Below, piece by piece: positions 37,718 to 46,110 of a stretch of 64,000 nt of DNA. Every line of letters begins with the position of its first letter. The stretch's first letter is position 1. The notes below the pieces were generated by a model. It was not told the DNA's origin, made no database searches, and saw nothing but the letters and a program-made list of their open reading frames with translations. The translations under genes and the position numbers were made by a program. The stretch is from CAVYWD01 sp963772225 (GTDB lineage: Bacteria > Myxococcota > Myxococcia > Myxococcales > UBA5297), in the NCBI GenBank assembly GCA_963772225.1, contig CAVYWD010000003.1, positions 434,001 through 498,000 of the forward strand, read 5' to 3'.

Positions 37718-37771
37718 CAGGGCTGGGGTTCTAGCAGCCGGGGGCGGGGGGGACAAGGGCGCGGATTGGAG
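37360..37771. repeat. Left copy of 0.41-kb direct duplication (kdsD 5' part)
   Basis: Nearly identical to 38641-39051, in direct orientation, about 97% by eye. It begins GCGCGAGGACCAAG and ends GCGGATTGGAG. A few substitutions (GAAGGC versus GACGGC) and a one-base difference near 38893 separate the copies. Confidence 0.95.
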
Positions 37772-37854
37772 TGAGGGCGAGGTGCGTCAGGCCAGGCCGA
37801 GCTCCAGATTCGGTTCCGCAATGCGTGGCAAGGAGCTGATGCTGCGCCACCGCG

Positions 37855-38316
37855 CGGAGCGTGCTCATCGTCTGCCAGGCCGGCCTGCAGCTCCAGTGGC
37901 GCGACCGGTTGCGCGACAAGTTCGGCCTGGAGTTCCTCCGCATCGTGGACGCCCAGCTCCTGCGCGAGGTGCGGCGCTGGCGCGGGTTGCACGTCAACCC
38001 CTGGAGCCACCACCCGCGGCTCTTCGACCTGCTCATCGTCGACGAGGCGCACAACTCGCGCCCTCCGGCGCGGGGCGCTACGCGGTCGACTCGCTGCGCA
38101 CCCAGGCCATTTGCGCGCACGTGCCCCGCTTCGAGCACAAGCTCTTCCTCCGGGCGACCTGCCCGAGGAAGAGCGCGCCGAGACCACGCCCGCGAGCGTC
38201 GCACGCTCGTCGCGGCCATGACGCGCGCCATTCGCGGGCTCCTGGTCCTGGTGCCGCAGGGGGCGACCGCGCCGGTGCTGCAGGGGCTCGGCGGACCGCA
38301 ATGGAACGAGGCTTAG
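37855..38316 (+). pseudogene. Remnants of DISARM DrmD-like SNF2 helicase and a UvrD-like helicase tail
   Basis: Three coding scraps on the plus strand. The first reads LIVCQAGLQLQWRDRLRDKFGLEF, then RRWRGLHVNPWSHHPRL, then after an internal loss FDLLIVDEAHN, the walker B box of a SNF2/DrmD-type helicase. The second is in another frame (GRYAVDSLRTQAI, FEHKLFLRAT). The third, ending at 38316, reads AAMTRAIRGLLVLVPQGATAPVLQGL, like the motif VI and C-terminus of a UvrD-type helicase. No intact gene remains. This is a decayed defence-island fragment; assignment to DISARM is from remembered motifs only. Confidence 0.6.
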
Positions 38317-38343
38317 ATAAGCGGCGTTCGGCGGCCGCCGCGT

Positions 38344-38640
38344 CTACCGGGCGGTTGCCCTGGGGCGCACCGGTGAGCGCCTCAGCGCGGCCCCGACCTG
38401 CCAAAGCGCCTCCGCGCGGTCGACGAGCGAAGGGTCCTGGGCGAAGAGGAGCAGAAGGGTCGCGAGCGCTCCGCTCGTCTCCTTGCCTGCCCGTATCCGC
38501 GAGAGATAGCTGGGAGACAGGTTGAGCAGCGCCTCGAGGCGCCGATCGCCGATGTCGCTGCTCCGCAGAGCTTCGAGCGCCGCTCGGGTCTTGTCCTGGG
38601 TGAGCCGGCGGTACTCGCCCTCGAGCGACCGCTGTTCGAG
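38344..38640 (-). pseudogene. HTH-domain gene fragment, 5' end replaced by kdsD duplicate
   Basis: Minus-strand frame of about 98 codons ending at a TAG (38344): GEYRRLTQDKTRAALEALR, then RRLEALLNLSPSYLSRIRAGK, a helix-turn-helix recognition helix, then ALATLLLLFAQDPSLVDRAEAL. The upstream portion is cut exactly where the duplicated kdsD segment begins (38640/38641), with CCGCTGTTCGAG shared by both parents at the join. Confidence 0.6.
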
Positions 38641-39051
38641 GCGCGAGGACCAAGTCGTCGTCGGTGACGCGGCCGAGGTCGCCGTGGACGGCCTCGGCAG
38701 GGTGAAGATAGAGGGACGGCGTGCCGGTGGAGGCGAGGAGGGCCGAGACCTTCTGGGCGATGAAGCCGGGCTTGCCGATGCCGGTCACCACCACGTGGCC
38801 TTTGCAAGCGAGGACGAGGTCTACGGCGCGCACGAAGCCGGCGCCGAGGCGCGGCTGGAGCGAGTCGATGGCGCGGGCCTCGAGGGAGAGCACGCGCCGC
38901 CGTAGGCGAGGGACGGGTGGTCGGTGGGGACGAGCGCGGGGGCGGAGCGCGGAGGGCGGCCCGGCCGGGTAGAGCGGGAGGCGGACTTGGTGCGCATCAG
39001 GGCTGGGCTTCTAGCAGCCGGGGGCGGGGGGGACAAGGGCGCGGATTGGAG
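38641..39051 (-). pseudogene. Right copy of the duplication: truncated kdsD fragment
   Basis: Carries the kdsD upstream sequence and codons for about its first 119 residues. A one-base deletion near 38893 breaks the frame, so it is a non-functional fragment. It joins the HTH fragment at 38640. Confidence 0.85.
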
Positions 39052-39176
39052 CGCCGAGCGGCGAGCCGTCACCGCTGTTGACGACCGCGGCCCCGGGCCC
39101 CAAAAACCCATGGCGACGACATGGCGCGGGGCAGCGCTCGACGCTCAGATCCGTCCCGGATGTCGGGTAGCCTAAA

Positions 39177-39518
39177 TCAGCCTAAATCGACGTAGAACTC
39201 GTGAACTGTCTCCTCGACCTTGCCATTGTCGAAGACGACGGCACGCACCCAGTAGCTCCCTTTCGGTCGACTTCGAGTGTAGGTCCAGGTCATTCGGTTG
39301 CCGGAAAGTGGCGCAGCGTCGATAGGAGAACCAAGAAGTTGAGTGACCTCCTGCTCACTCATTCCTGGGCGCACCTTTCTGAAAGCCGAGGCGCTGTAAC
39401 CGGTGGCGTACTCGGTCGTGTCGGCGGCAAGGTGGCTCAGGAACCAGCCTTCCAGCCCGGCGATGTTGAGAACCTGAATGAGACCAGCGGCTGTCCCGAG
39501 AGCGACGACGAACTGCAC
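39177..39518 (-). CDS. SmpA/OmlA (BamE)-domain protein with N-terminal membrane anchor
   Basis: Protein of about 113 residues from GTG 39518: a hydrophobic N-terminus (FVVALGTAAGLIQVLNIAGLEGWFL) then a BamE-like repeat with the signature FRKVRPGMSEQEVTQLLGSPI and MTWTYTRSRPKGSYWVRAVVF. The start is uncertain. An upstream ATG (about 39567) begins MSRKVQIAFGVAGVAG in another frame, so a one-base frameshift could have split a longer signal-anchor. Local GC is lower than in neighbours, a possible sign of transfer. Confidence 0.65.
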   Translation of the reverse strand: MQFVVALGTAAGLIQVLNIAGLEGWFLSHLAADTTEYATGYSASAFRKVRPGMSEQEVTQLLGSPIDAAPLSGNRMTWTYTRSRPKGSYWVRAVVFDNGKVEETVHEFYVDLG

Positions 39519-40104
39519 CCGCGACTCCCGCGACTCCGAACGCAATTTGCACCTTGCGGGACATGGCGACCTCCGACAATCACTCAACAGCAACTCGCCA
39601 GTAAGGGAAGCCCTCGTATGCTCAGCCCGGACGAGAAGCGAGGCAATGATGCAGGAGCCCATGATCGCCGTAGAGGCCCACAGTTGTTCCGGGTCAGCTC
39701 TTGAAGGTCTTGAGTGGCGGAGCCCGGGCCCGGCGCAGCTCGAGGATGCCCGAAGTGCTTTTGGATGGAGAACTACACTCCGGCTGAACTCCTCTCCCGA
39801 ATCGCAACCCAATCTGCCGCAATCTGCGCGGCCGGCGCAGCGCCGTCCACTGGGATGCACTTTTACCGCCACGACCGCACCGCGCGCGACCCACAGGTGA
39901 AGGAAACGGCTGAACCGGATCCGTGCCTCAACTATCGGGAATACACGGTGCGGACGATGCGCCGAAGCAATCGCGCGGCCGCGGCGAAGGCAGGAAAGCG
40001 AAGCGGTTCAATTCAACGGAGAAAGCCGATTAGAGAGCATCAATTCCGGTGGCGGGAAGATCCATCGTGCGACAGTCGAGTGCTGCGCCGCTCGCAACCG
40101 CATC
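39519..40104. other. Intergenic region, somewhat lower GC
   Basis: About 586 bases without a supportable gene. Several Cys/Ala/Arg-rich open frames exist but none has a ribosome site or recognisable motifs. Confidence 0.3.
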
Positions 40105-41103
40105 CTACTCCGCCGTCACCGCAAACCCGGAGAACGTGCATTTCGCATCCGCGTCCACGTGCCCATCATCCCAGACCCGAATGACCACCTCCGCCGCATC
40201 GGCGACGAAGGGAATCTTATTCTCCTCCTCCTCGCCCTGCTGCCCCGCGGAGATTTGCCGCGACGGCGCGCCATTGAATAGCACGCGGAAGTCGACTCCA
40301 AAGATATCGGTGGCATTCCTGCGGTAAGTCCGGTGCCGCCTCCCGGTCGACGACCAGGTGGTGCGGGCTCTCGTCACATGCCAGCACTTGCCGACGGCCC
40401 TGAAGGCGTACATCGCCCCAGGCTTCAGGCCGGTCGCATGAAACACCTGCTGACCGCCGAGGGAGACCTCTCCCGGAAACGCGGCGATCATGGCCCCGGG
40501 CTTCTGCGAGCGCGCCTCCGACCGCTCCGCAGGCTCCGGCCCAGGTTTCGTCGCCTGAATCTCCGCTTCCTGCTCGCCCTTCAGCGCAGTCCGGCTCGTT
40601 GCAAGCAAAGGCCCGACTTGCGCGTTGAGCTCAGGGTTGTCCGCGAGCGGCTCGAGCCGCAGCACCGCGAGCGCGTAATCTCCTTCAAGCGCCGCGAGCG
40701 AGCCTCGCGCGAGCCATGCTTTAGGTGCCTGGTCCGCCCGGTTCTCGGCGATTACCCGGTCGAGCACGGCCGCCGCCTCGCCCCGCTGGTTCGCCGCGAG
40801 GAGCCCTTCGGCGTGCGCGACCAGGACGCCTGCGTCCTTCGGGGCGAGGCGCGCCGCCAGCGACGAGAATCCCAGCGCCACGGCGGGGTCTTCAGCCCTG
40901 CACTCCTCCGCGCCGCGCGCGAGCTCCCGCGCTGCGGCTCGGTCCGCGTTGTCGGGCGGCGCCGACCCCTGAGCTTGGGACAGCAGGGCGAATGCGTCGT
41001 CGCACTTCTTCTGCGCCAGCAAGGCGACAATCTGCTCGAGTGGCCGAGGGGTCGAGGCTGCGCAGAGGTACGAAAATGTCAGGACGACCGACGCGGCAGA
41101 CAT
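40105..41103 (-). CDS. Secreted TPR-repeat protein of unknown function
   Basis: About 332 residues with a signal peptide (MSAASVVLTFSYLCAAS) and Ala/Asp-rich tetratricopeptide-like helices through about residue 180. The C-terminal 120 residues form a beta-rich domain (AFRAVGKCWHVTRARTTW, then WDDGHVDADAKCTFSGF). I do not recognise this domain. It may be a periplasmic or surface protein. Start at 41103 from the signal peptide. Confidence 0.7.
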   Translation of the reverse strand: MSAASVVLTFSYLCAASTPRPLEQIVALLAQKKCDDAFALLSQAQGSAPPDNADRAAARELARGAEECRAEDPAVALGFSSLAARLAPKDAGVLVAHAEGLLAANQRGEAAAVLDRVIAENRADQAPKAWLARGSLAALEGDYALAVLRLEPLADNPELNAQVGPLLATSRTALKGEQEAEIQATKPGPEPAERSEARSQKPGAMIAAFPGEVSLGGQQVFHATGLKPGAMYAFRAVGKCWHVTRARTTWSSTGRRHRTYRRNATDIFGVDFRVLFNGAPSRQISAGQQGEEEENKIPFVADAAEVVIRVWDDGHVDADAKCTFSGFAVTAE

Positions 41104-41188
41104 CGCGCACCCCGCGTGAGAGAAGACCACTTTCCCACGAGGCGCAGCCTCTCCGCTACGGCTCCTCAGGTACCCCCGCGCCCTCGCC

Positions 41189-41734
41189 TCAATGCTGCAG
41201 GGGCAGCTCCTCGGTCTCGCTCGCCCGCCCGACGGCGCGCTCCACAGCAGGCGCCCGGCCCTGTTCGTGCGCCTCCACGAACCAGAGCCACTTGTCGCTC
41301 CCGCGGGAGATGTCGATGAAGATGTCCGAGGTCACCTGATCCCCCGCTTCATCGGCAATCTCGATGGCCGCCCGCGTCGACTGGACGAAGCTCGCGATCG
41401 ATTCCGCCACGCCCTCCACCCACCCGTTCTGCTCCTCCTGGGTCGGATAGGAGAGCTCGCACAAGGTGCTCGCCGCCGAGACCTCGCCGGAGGTGCCTCG
41501 CGCTATGCCGCCGAGCTGCGCCGTCCGCTCGCCGATGAGGTCCGCGTAGTCATCGACCGCTTCGGCGATGTCGTCGCACAGCTCGTGCAAACCGATGAAG
41601 CTCCAGCCCTTCAGGTTCCAGTGGGCCGTCTTGATGCGCGTGCGCAGGTCCACCGCGTCCGCGAGGCGGGCGTTCAAGAGCTCGATCATCTTCTCCCGCG
41701 TCGCCGCGGGCAGGTCGTTGTGGGTCTGGTACAT
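41189..41734 (-). CDS. dps: Dps family DNA-protection/ferritin-like protein
   Basis: Protein of 181 residues that oxidises and stores iron and shields DNA. The ferroxidase centre is in KTAHWNLKGWSFIGLHEL and LCDDIAEAVDDYADLIGERTAQLGG, the usual Dps pattern with the His and Asp/Glu ligands across subunits. It has a short acidic tail (EELPLQH) and no Lys-rich N-terminal extension, so DNA binding may be weak. Start at 41734. Confidence 0.92.
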   Translation of the reverse strand: MYQTHNDLPAATREKMIELLNARLADAVDLRTRIKTAHWNLKGWSFIGLHELCDDIAEAVDDYADLIGERTAQLGGIARGTSGEVSAASTLCELSYPTQEEQNGWVEGVAESIASFVQSTRAAIEIADEAGDQVTSDIFIDISRGSDKWLWFVEAHEQGRAPAVERAVGRASETEELPLQH

Positions 41735-41877
41735 GGGACACCTCCGCCGGGCGCCGGCGCGAGAAGCGCCGCGCCTCCTCGAAGCTCGAACTTACTGTCG
41801 GAGGTGCTGGGGTGCTTCGGGGCCCGGCGCGTCTCTCGCTCGGCTCGAAGGCGAAGTGGCGAGCGCGCGCGAGGCGG

Positions 41878-42522
41878 CTACCGGAGCGAGGCGATGGCGG
41901 CGCGGTAGTCCTTGGCGTTGAACACCGCCGACCCCGCCACGAGCACGTTGGCCCCGGCGCGGACGACCTCCTGCGCCGTCCCCGCCTTGATGCCGCCGTC
42001 GACCTCGATGTCCGCCTTGAGCCCGCGCGCGTCGAGCATGGCGCGCAGCCTTCGGATCTTGTCGACCGCGCCGCGGATGAAGCTCTGCCCGCCGAAGCCC
42101 GGGTTGACGCTCATCACCAGGAACATGCCCGCGTCGCCCAGGACCTCCTCCACCGCCGCGAGCGGCGTGGAGGGGTTGATGGCCACCGACGGCACAGCGC
42201 CGGCTTGGGCTATCTGCTGGAGCGTCCGGTGCAAGTGAGGGCAGGCCTCGGCGTGCACCGAGATGCGGCTCGCCCCGGCCTTGGCGAAGGCCTCGATGTA
42301 CTTCTCGGGCTCGACAATCATCAGATGGACGTCGAGCGGCAGCTTCGTCGCGCGGTGCGCCGCCTCCACCACCAGCGGCCCGATGGTCAGGTTGGGCACG
42401 AACCGCCCGTCCATCACGTCGACGTGGATGAGGTCGGCGCCCGCCGCTTCGGCCGCGCGGATCTCCTCGGCGAGGCGGCCGAAGTCCGCCGAAAGGATGG
42501 ACGGGGCGACGAGTGGGCTCAT
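41878..42522 (-). CDS. rpe: Ribulose-phosphate 3-epimerase
   Basis: Pentose-phosphate/Calvin-cycle TIM-barrel enzyme of 214 residues. Seen: APSILSADFGRLAEE, the metal His/Asp region LIHVDVMDGRFVPNLT, LDVHLMIVEPEKY, and VMSVNPGFGGQSF. The C-terminal VDGGIKAGTAQEVVRAGANVLVAGSAVF ends the barrel. Seventeen bases after rsmB, same strand; part of the fmt-aroQ-rsmB-rpe run. Confidence 0.95.
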   Translation of the reverse strand: MSPLVAPSILSADFGRLAEEIRAAEAAGADLIHVDVMDGRFVPNLTIGPLVVEAAHRATKLPLDVHLMIVEPEKYIEAFAKAGASRISVHAEACPHLHRTLQQIAQAGAVPSVAINPSTPLAAVEEVLGDAGMFLVMSVNPGFGGQSFIRGAVDKIRRLRAMLDARGLKADIEVDGGIKAGTAQEVVRAGANVLVAGSAVFNAKDYRAAIASLR

Positions 42523-42538
42523 AAGGTCCTCAACAGAG

Positions 42539-43861
42539 TCAATCCTTGGCGACGAGCCGCGCGGCGAAGAAGCTGTCCGCGCGGTGCCGATGCGGCCAGG
42601 TCGCGAGCGTGCCCTTGGCGTCCAGCACCTCTCCCCAGGGCACGCCTTCGGCGCTGGGCGGGGCGAGGCGAAGCCCCGCCGCCTCGAAGGCGGGCAGCTG
42701 CTCCGCGCCCTCCTCGGGCTCCGGCGAGCAGACCGCGTAGACGAACGCGCCGCCGGGCTTCAGGTAGGCGACCAAGTTTTGCCAGAGCGCGCGCTGCCCG
42801 TCGGCGAGCCGCTTCACGTCGCCGGCGGTCCGCCGGTAGCGCAGCTCGGGGTGGCGGCGCAGCGTCCCCAGCCCGGAGCAGGGCGCGTCCAGCAAGATGA
42901 GGTCGAACGAGCGCTGGGCGAAGGGCAGGGGCCTCGCCGCGTCGGCCGACCTGAGCCGCATCGACGACGCGACGCCCAGGCGCTTCGCCTCGTCCTCGAT
43001 CCGCTGGAGCTTGCGCGGGTGGACGTCGAGCGCGAACACCTCGCCCTGGGGCCCCACCTGCGAGGCCAGGTGGCAGGCCTTGCCGCCGGGCGCCGCGCAG
43101 GCGTCGAGCACGCGCATCCCCGGCCGCGCCCCGGCCATGAAGGACACCAGCTGGGCGGCCTCGTCCTGCACCTGGAACAGCCCCTTCTGGAAGGCCTTGA
43201 GCCGGACCAGCGGCCCCGGGTCCTCGAGCCAGAGCCCCAGCGGCGACAGGGCCGTCGGCCGCGCCTGCACGTCGTCGCGCGCGAGCGCCGCGATGACCTC
43301 CTCGCGGCTCGCGCCGTGAACCCGGACGCACACCGCCGGCGCCTCGTTGTCGGCGCGGCAGAGGGCGGTCGCCTCCTCGAGCCCCAGGCGGGCCACCCAG
43401 CGCTCGACCAGCCAGCGCGGGTGCGAGGTCTCGACCGACAGGCGATCGATCGGGTCGTCGGGCAGCGGCACCTCGGGCTTCTCGGCCAGGCGCCGCAGGA
43501 CGGCGTTCAGGAACCCCGCCGCCCGGCCCAGACCGGCGTCCTTGGCGACTTGCACGGTCTCGTCCACCGCGGCGTGCGCCGGGACCCGGTCTAGGTAGAG
43601 CAACTGGTAGGCGCCCAGCCGCAGCGCCACGTGGACCGCGGTCTCCAGCTTCTCGAGCGGCCGCCGGCTATGCCGCGCGAGCGCGGAGTCGAGGGCCAGC
43701 GCGCGGCGCGATACCCCGTAGGCGAGCTCGGTGGCGAGCGCGGCGTCCTGGCGGGGCAGGTTGCCGGCGGCCTTGAGCCCCGCGTCGAGGGCGAGGTTCA
43801 GGAAGGCGTCGGCGCGCTCGACTTGGAGGAGCGCTCGGAAGGCGATGGCCCTGGCAGTCAT
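42539..43861 (-). CDS. rsmB: 16S rRNA (cytosine967-C5)-methyltransferase
   Basis: Methylates C967 of 16S rRNA using SAM. 440 residues: an N-terminal NusB-like RNA-binding domain (about 1-140, ending VAKDAGLGRAAGFLNAVLRRL) and a RsmB catalytic domain. SAM motif VLDACAAPGGKACHLA, nucleophile-region motif LLDAPCSGLGTLRRHPELRYRR and AVCSPEPEEGAEQ supply the two Cys. Complete. Confidence 0.95.
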   Translation of the reverse strand: MTARAIAFRALLQVERADAFLNLALDAGLKAAGNLPRQDAALATELAYGVSRRALALDSALARHSRRPLEKLETAVHVALRLGAYQLLYLDRVPAHAAVDETVQVAKDAGLGRAAGFLNAVLRRLAEKPEVPLPDDPIDRLSVETSHPRWLVERWVARLGLEEATALCRADNEAPAVCVRVHGASREEVIAALARDDVQARPTALSPLGLWLEDPGPLVRLKAFQKGLFQVQDEAAQLVSFMAGARPGMRVLDACAAPGGKACHLASQVGPQGEVFALDVHPRKLQRIEDEAKRLGVASSMRLRSADAARPLPFAQRSFDLILLDAPCSGLGTLRRHPELRYRRTAGDVKRLADGQRALWQNLVAYLKPGGAFVYAVCSPEPEEGAEQLPAFEAAGLRLAPPSAEGVPWGEVLDAKGTLATWPHRHRADSFFAARLVAKD

Positions 43862-43914
43862 ATCGATCGTCGTCGGCCGGCCCGGCGCCTCCCAAGGTGC
43901 TTTGCGCGGTACGC

Positions 43915-44799
43915 CTACTCGAGGCGCGCCATGAGGTCAATGAGCTCGCTCTCGCTCATTTGCCCCGCCGGCGTCGCCGACAAGGCCAAGGTCTGCAGTG
44001 CCTCCTCGAGAAGCTCGCGCTGCCCCATCTCGGTGGCGGCGCCGCGCTCCACGTTGAGCCACTGCTCGCGCGCCCAGGTCGCCAGCGCGCTGGGGGTGAT
44101 CTCCCGGCCCAGCCGCGCGGCGATCCGCTCGCGCACCGCGATCCGCGAGATTCCCGCCTTGACGAGCCCCGCGCTCCCCGCCGCGTCGACCCCCAAAGTC
44201 TTGGCCGCGGCCTTGAGGAGCGCTGCGGGCTGCGCCGCAGAGGCCGCTCGACCCAACGTCTTGGGCGCCGGCGGCGGAGAGGCCGGAGCCGCCTTCTCCT
44301 TGGCCGCCGCCTTGTCGAGGGCGAGCCCCAAGGTCGCCTTCTGCGCCGCGGCCTTGGCGCGCCCGGAGCGCACGCCGCCGTACTTGCCGGTGGCCAGCCG
44401 CTCGAGGCCCTCGAGGTAGCTCAGGAGCCCCTTGCCCATCACCTGCGCCTGGCAGATGTCCTTGATGACCGACTTGCGCCGCCAGGTCTCGCGCCGGCGG
44501 ATGTCCTCGAGGTGCACCTCCACCGCGGGCCGCCCGGCGATTCGCAAAGCTTCTCGCAGCGAGTAGCTGGTGTGGGTAAGCGCTGCGGGGTTGATGAGGA
44601 TGGCGTCGGCCCAGGGGCGCTCGGCCTGGATGGCGTCGACGAGCGCGCCCTCGTGGTTGCTCTGCACGACCCTCAAGGTGACGCCCAGCTCCCGCGCGAA
44701 CGCCTCCAGCCGCACGTTCAGCTCCGCGAAGGTGAGGGGGTCACCTTTGGCTTCGCCCAACAGGTTCAGGTTCGGGCCATGCACGACGAGGACGTTCAT
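43915..44799 (-). CDS. AroQ-like type II dehydroquinase with altered active site and C-terminal extension
   Basis: The first 145 residues have the type II 3-dehydroquinate dehydratase fold: VVHGPNLNLLGEAKGDP, QSNHEGALVDAIQ, NPAALTHTSYSLREAL and EVHLEDIRRRE. The usual catalytic Arg and Tyr after NLLG (typically ...REPExYG) are missing here: EAKGDPLTF replaces them. A 150-residue Ala/Lys-rich extension follows (about 145-294). The shikimate-pathway reaction is therefore uncertain; it may be an inactive paralogue or a structural variant. Gene order between fmt and rsmB is clean. Confidence 0.7.
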   Translation of the reverse strand: MNVLVVHGPNLNLLGEAKGDPLTFAELNVRLEAFARELGVTLRVVQSNHEGALVDAIQAERPWADAILINPAALTHTSYSLREALRIAGRPAVEVHLEDIRRRETWRRKSVIKDICQAQVMGKGLLSYLEGLERLATGKYGGVRSGRAKAAAQKATLGLALDKAAAKEKAAPASPPPAPKTLGRAASAAQPAALLKAAAKTLGVDAAGSAGLVKAGISRIAVRERIAARLGREITPSALATWAREQWLNVERGAATEMGQRELLEEALQTLALSATPAGQMSESELIDLMARLE

Positions 44800-44884
44800 G
44801 AGAGACCTCGCGCCTTCGGTTCCTTCAAGCCTCGCGAAGTCATCATACCCGCCGCGAAGAGGGCGCCAACCTTTGAGTGCCCAA

Positions 44885-44925
44885 CCCCCTCCCCGCTAGC
44901 GGGGAGGGGGCGAAGGGGGTGAGGT
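44885..44925. repeat. REP-like palindrome overlapping the fmt stop
   Basis: CCCCCTCCCCGC, loop TA, GCGGGGAGGGGG (44885-44910), then CGAAGGGGGTGAGG. The fmt stop codon (TAG on its strand, 44896-44898) lies in the loop. Could serve as terminator. Confidence 0.8.
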
Positions 44926-45849
44926 CCGCGCCCCCGGCGCCAGCGGGTTACCCGCGAGGAATTGCGCCGCGCTCATGGGGCGCTTGCCCTCGGGCTGAAC
45001 CTCGAGCAGGAAGAGGGAGCCCTGGGCGCAGGCCACCTCGATGCCGGCCGGGCCGGCGCCGAGCACCGCGCCGGGCTCGCCGCGCCCGCCGCCCACCTGG
45101 GCCTTGAGCACCTTCAAGACCTTGCCGCCCAGCGCGGCGAAGGCGCCGGGCCACGGGGTGAACCCGCGGATCCGCGCCTCGGCCAGGCGCGCCGGGAGGT
45201 GAACCGCGAGCCGGCCGTCCTCCTTCGAGAGCATGGGCGCGAGGGTCGCCCGGGCGGCGTCCTGGGGCGCGCTCGCCCGCTCGCCCGCCAGGACGGCCGG
45301 CAGCTCCGAGCGCAGGAGCTCGGCGCCGAGGAGCGACAGCTTGTCGTGCATCGACCCGCCGGTGTCCTCGGGGCCGATGGGGATGGCGCGGCAGGCCAAA
45401 ACGGGGCCGGTATCCAGTCCTGCGTCCATCTGCATGAGGCAGACGCCGGTCTCGGCCTCGCCGTTGGCGATGGCCCACTGGATGGGGGCGGCGCCCCGAT
45501 ACTTGGGCAGGAGCGAGCCGTGGATGTTGAGGCAGCCCGCGCGCGGCACGGCCAGGAGCTCGGGCGGCAGGATTCGCCCGTAGGCCGCGACGACGGCGAC
45601 GTCGGGCGAGAAGCGCGCGAGCTCTTCGTGGAAGCGGGTCGCCTTGAGCTTCTCGGGCTGGGCGACGGGCAGGCCGCGCTCCAGGGCCCAGACCTTCACC
45701 GGCGGCGGCTGGGGCTCGTGGCTGCGGCCCTTGGGGCGGTCGGGCTGGGTCACGACCAGGACGACTTCCCCCAGCTCGTGGCAGACCGCGAGCGAAGGGA
45801 CGGCGAAGTCGGGGGTTCCCATGAACGCGATGCGGGGCCGCGCGGCCAT
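44896..45849 (-). CDS. fmt: Methionyl-tRNA formyltransferase
   Basis: Formylates initiator Met-tRNA with 10-formyl-THF. 317 residues. N-terminal domain: RIAFMGTPDFAVPSL, the catalytic/THF segment GCLNIHGSLLPKYRGAAPIQW and GVCLMQMDAGLDTGPVL. C-terminal OB-like domain: IRGFTPWPGAFA. The last residues (TSPPSPPPR) are encoded by a dispersed repeat, so the protein end has been replaced or extended by it. Confidence 0.93.
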   Translation of the reverse strand: MAARPRIAFMGTPDFAVPSLAVCHELGEVVLVVTQPDRPKGRSHEPQPPPVKVWALERGLPVAQPEKLKATRFHEELARFSPDVAVVAAYGRILPPELLAVPRAGCLNIHGSLLPKYRGAAPIQWAIANGEAETGVCLMQMDAGLDTGPVLACRAIPIGPEDTGGSMHDKLSLLGAELLRSELPAVLAGERASAPQDAARATLAPMLSKEDGRLAVHLPARLAEARIRGFTPWPGAFAALGGKVLKVLKAQVGGGRGEPGAVLGAGPAGIEVACAQGSLFLLEVQPEGKRPMSAAQFLAGNPLAPGARTSPPSPPPR

Positions 45850-46110
45850 CGGTAGGGTCCTTTCGGCGCTGCATAGCAGAAGGCGTCAACGAGAAGAGCG
45901 AGAAGGCGTCCGGCCGGGCCCTTGCGCCGCTCGGGCCGGAAACGGCTCGCCCGCCCGGCGCAGGATTGGTCTCGAGGTCCTTGGACCACGCCGCCTGCTT
46001 CGCGCGCCGGCGGTCGCGCTGTCAAGGGCCGGCCGGCAGCGTTGCAGGTTTTCTTGACCTCCGCGCTAACATGTCGATTTGACGAAGGTTGGCGCAAGGA
46101 GAGGCGATTC

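Noticed and set aside
39714..40184. Arg/Pro-rich frame in the gap after the BamE-like gene
   Set aside because: No ribosome site, no recognisable motif and overlap with the end of the TPR gene.
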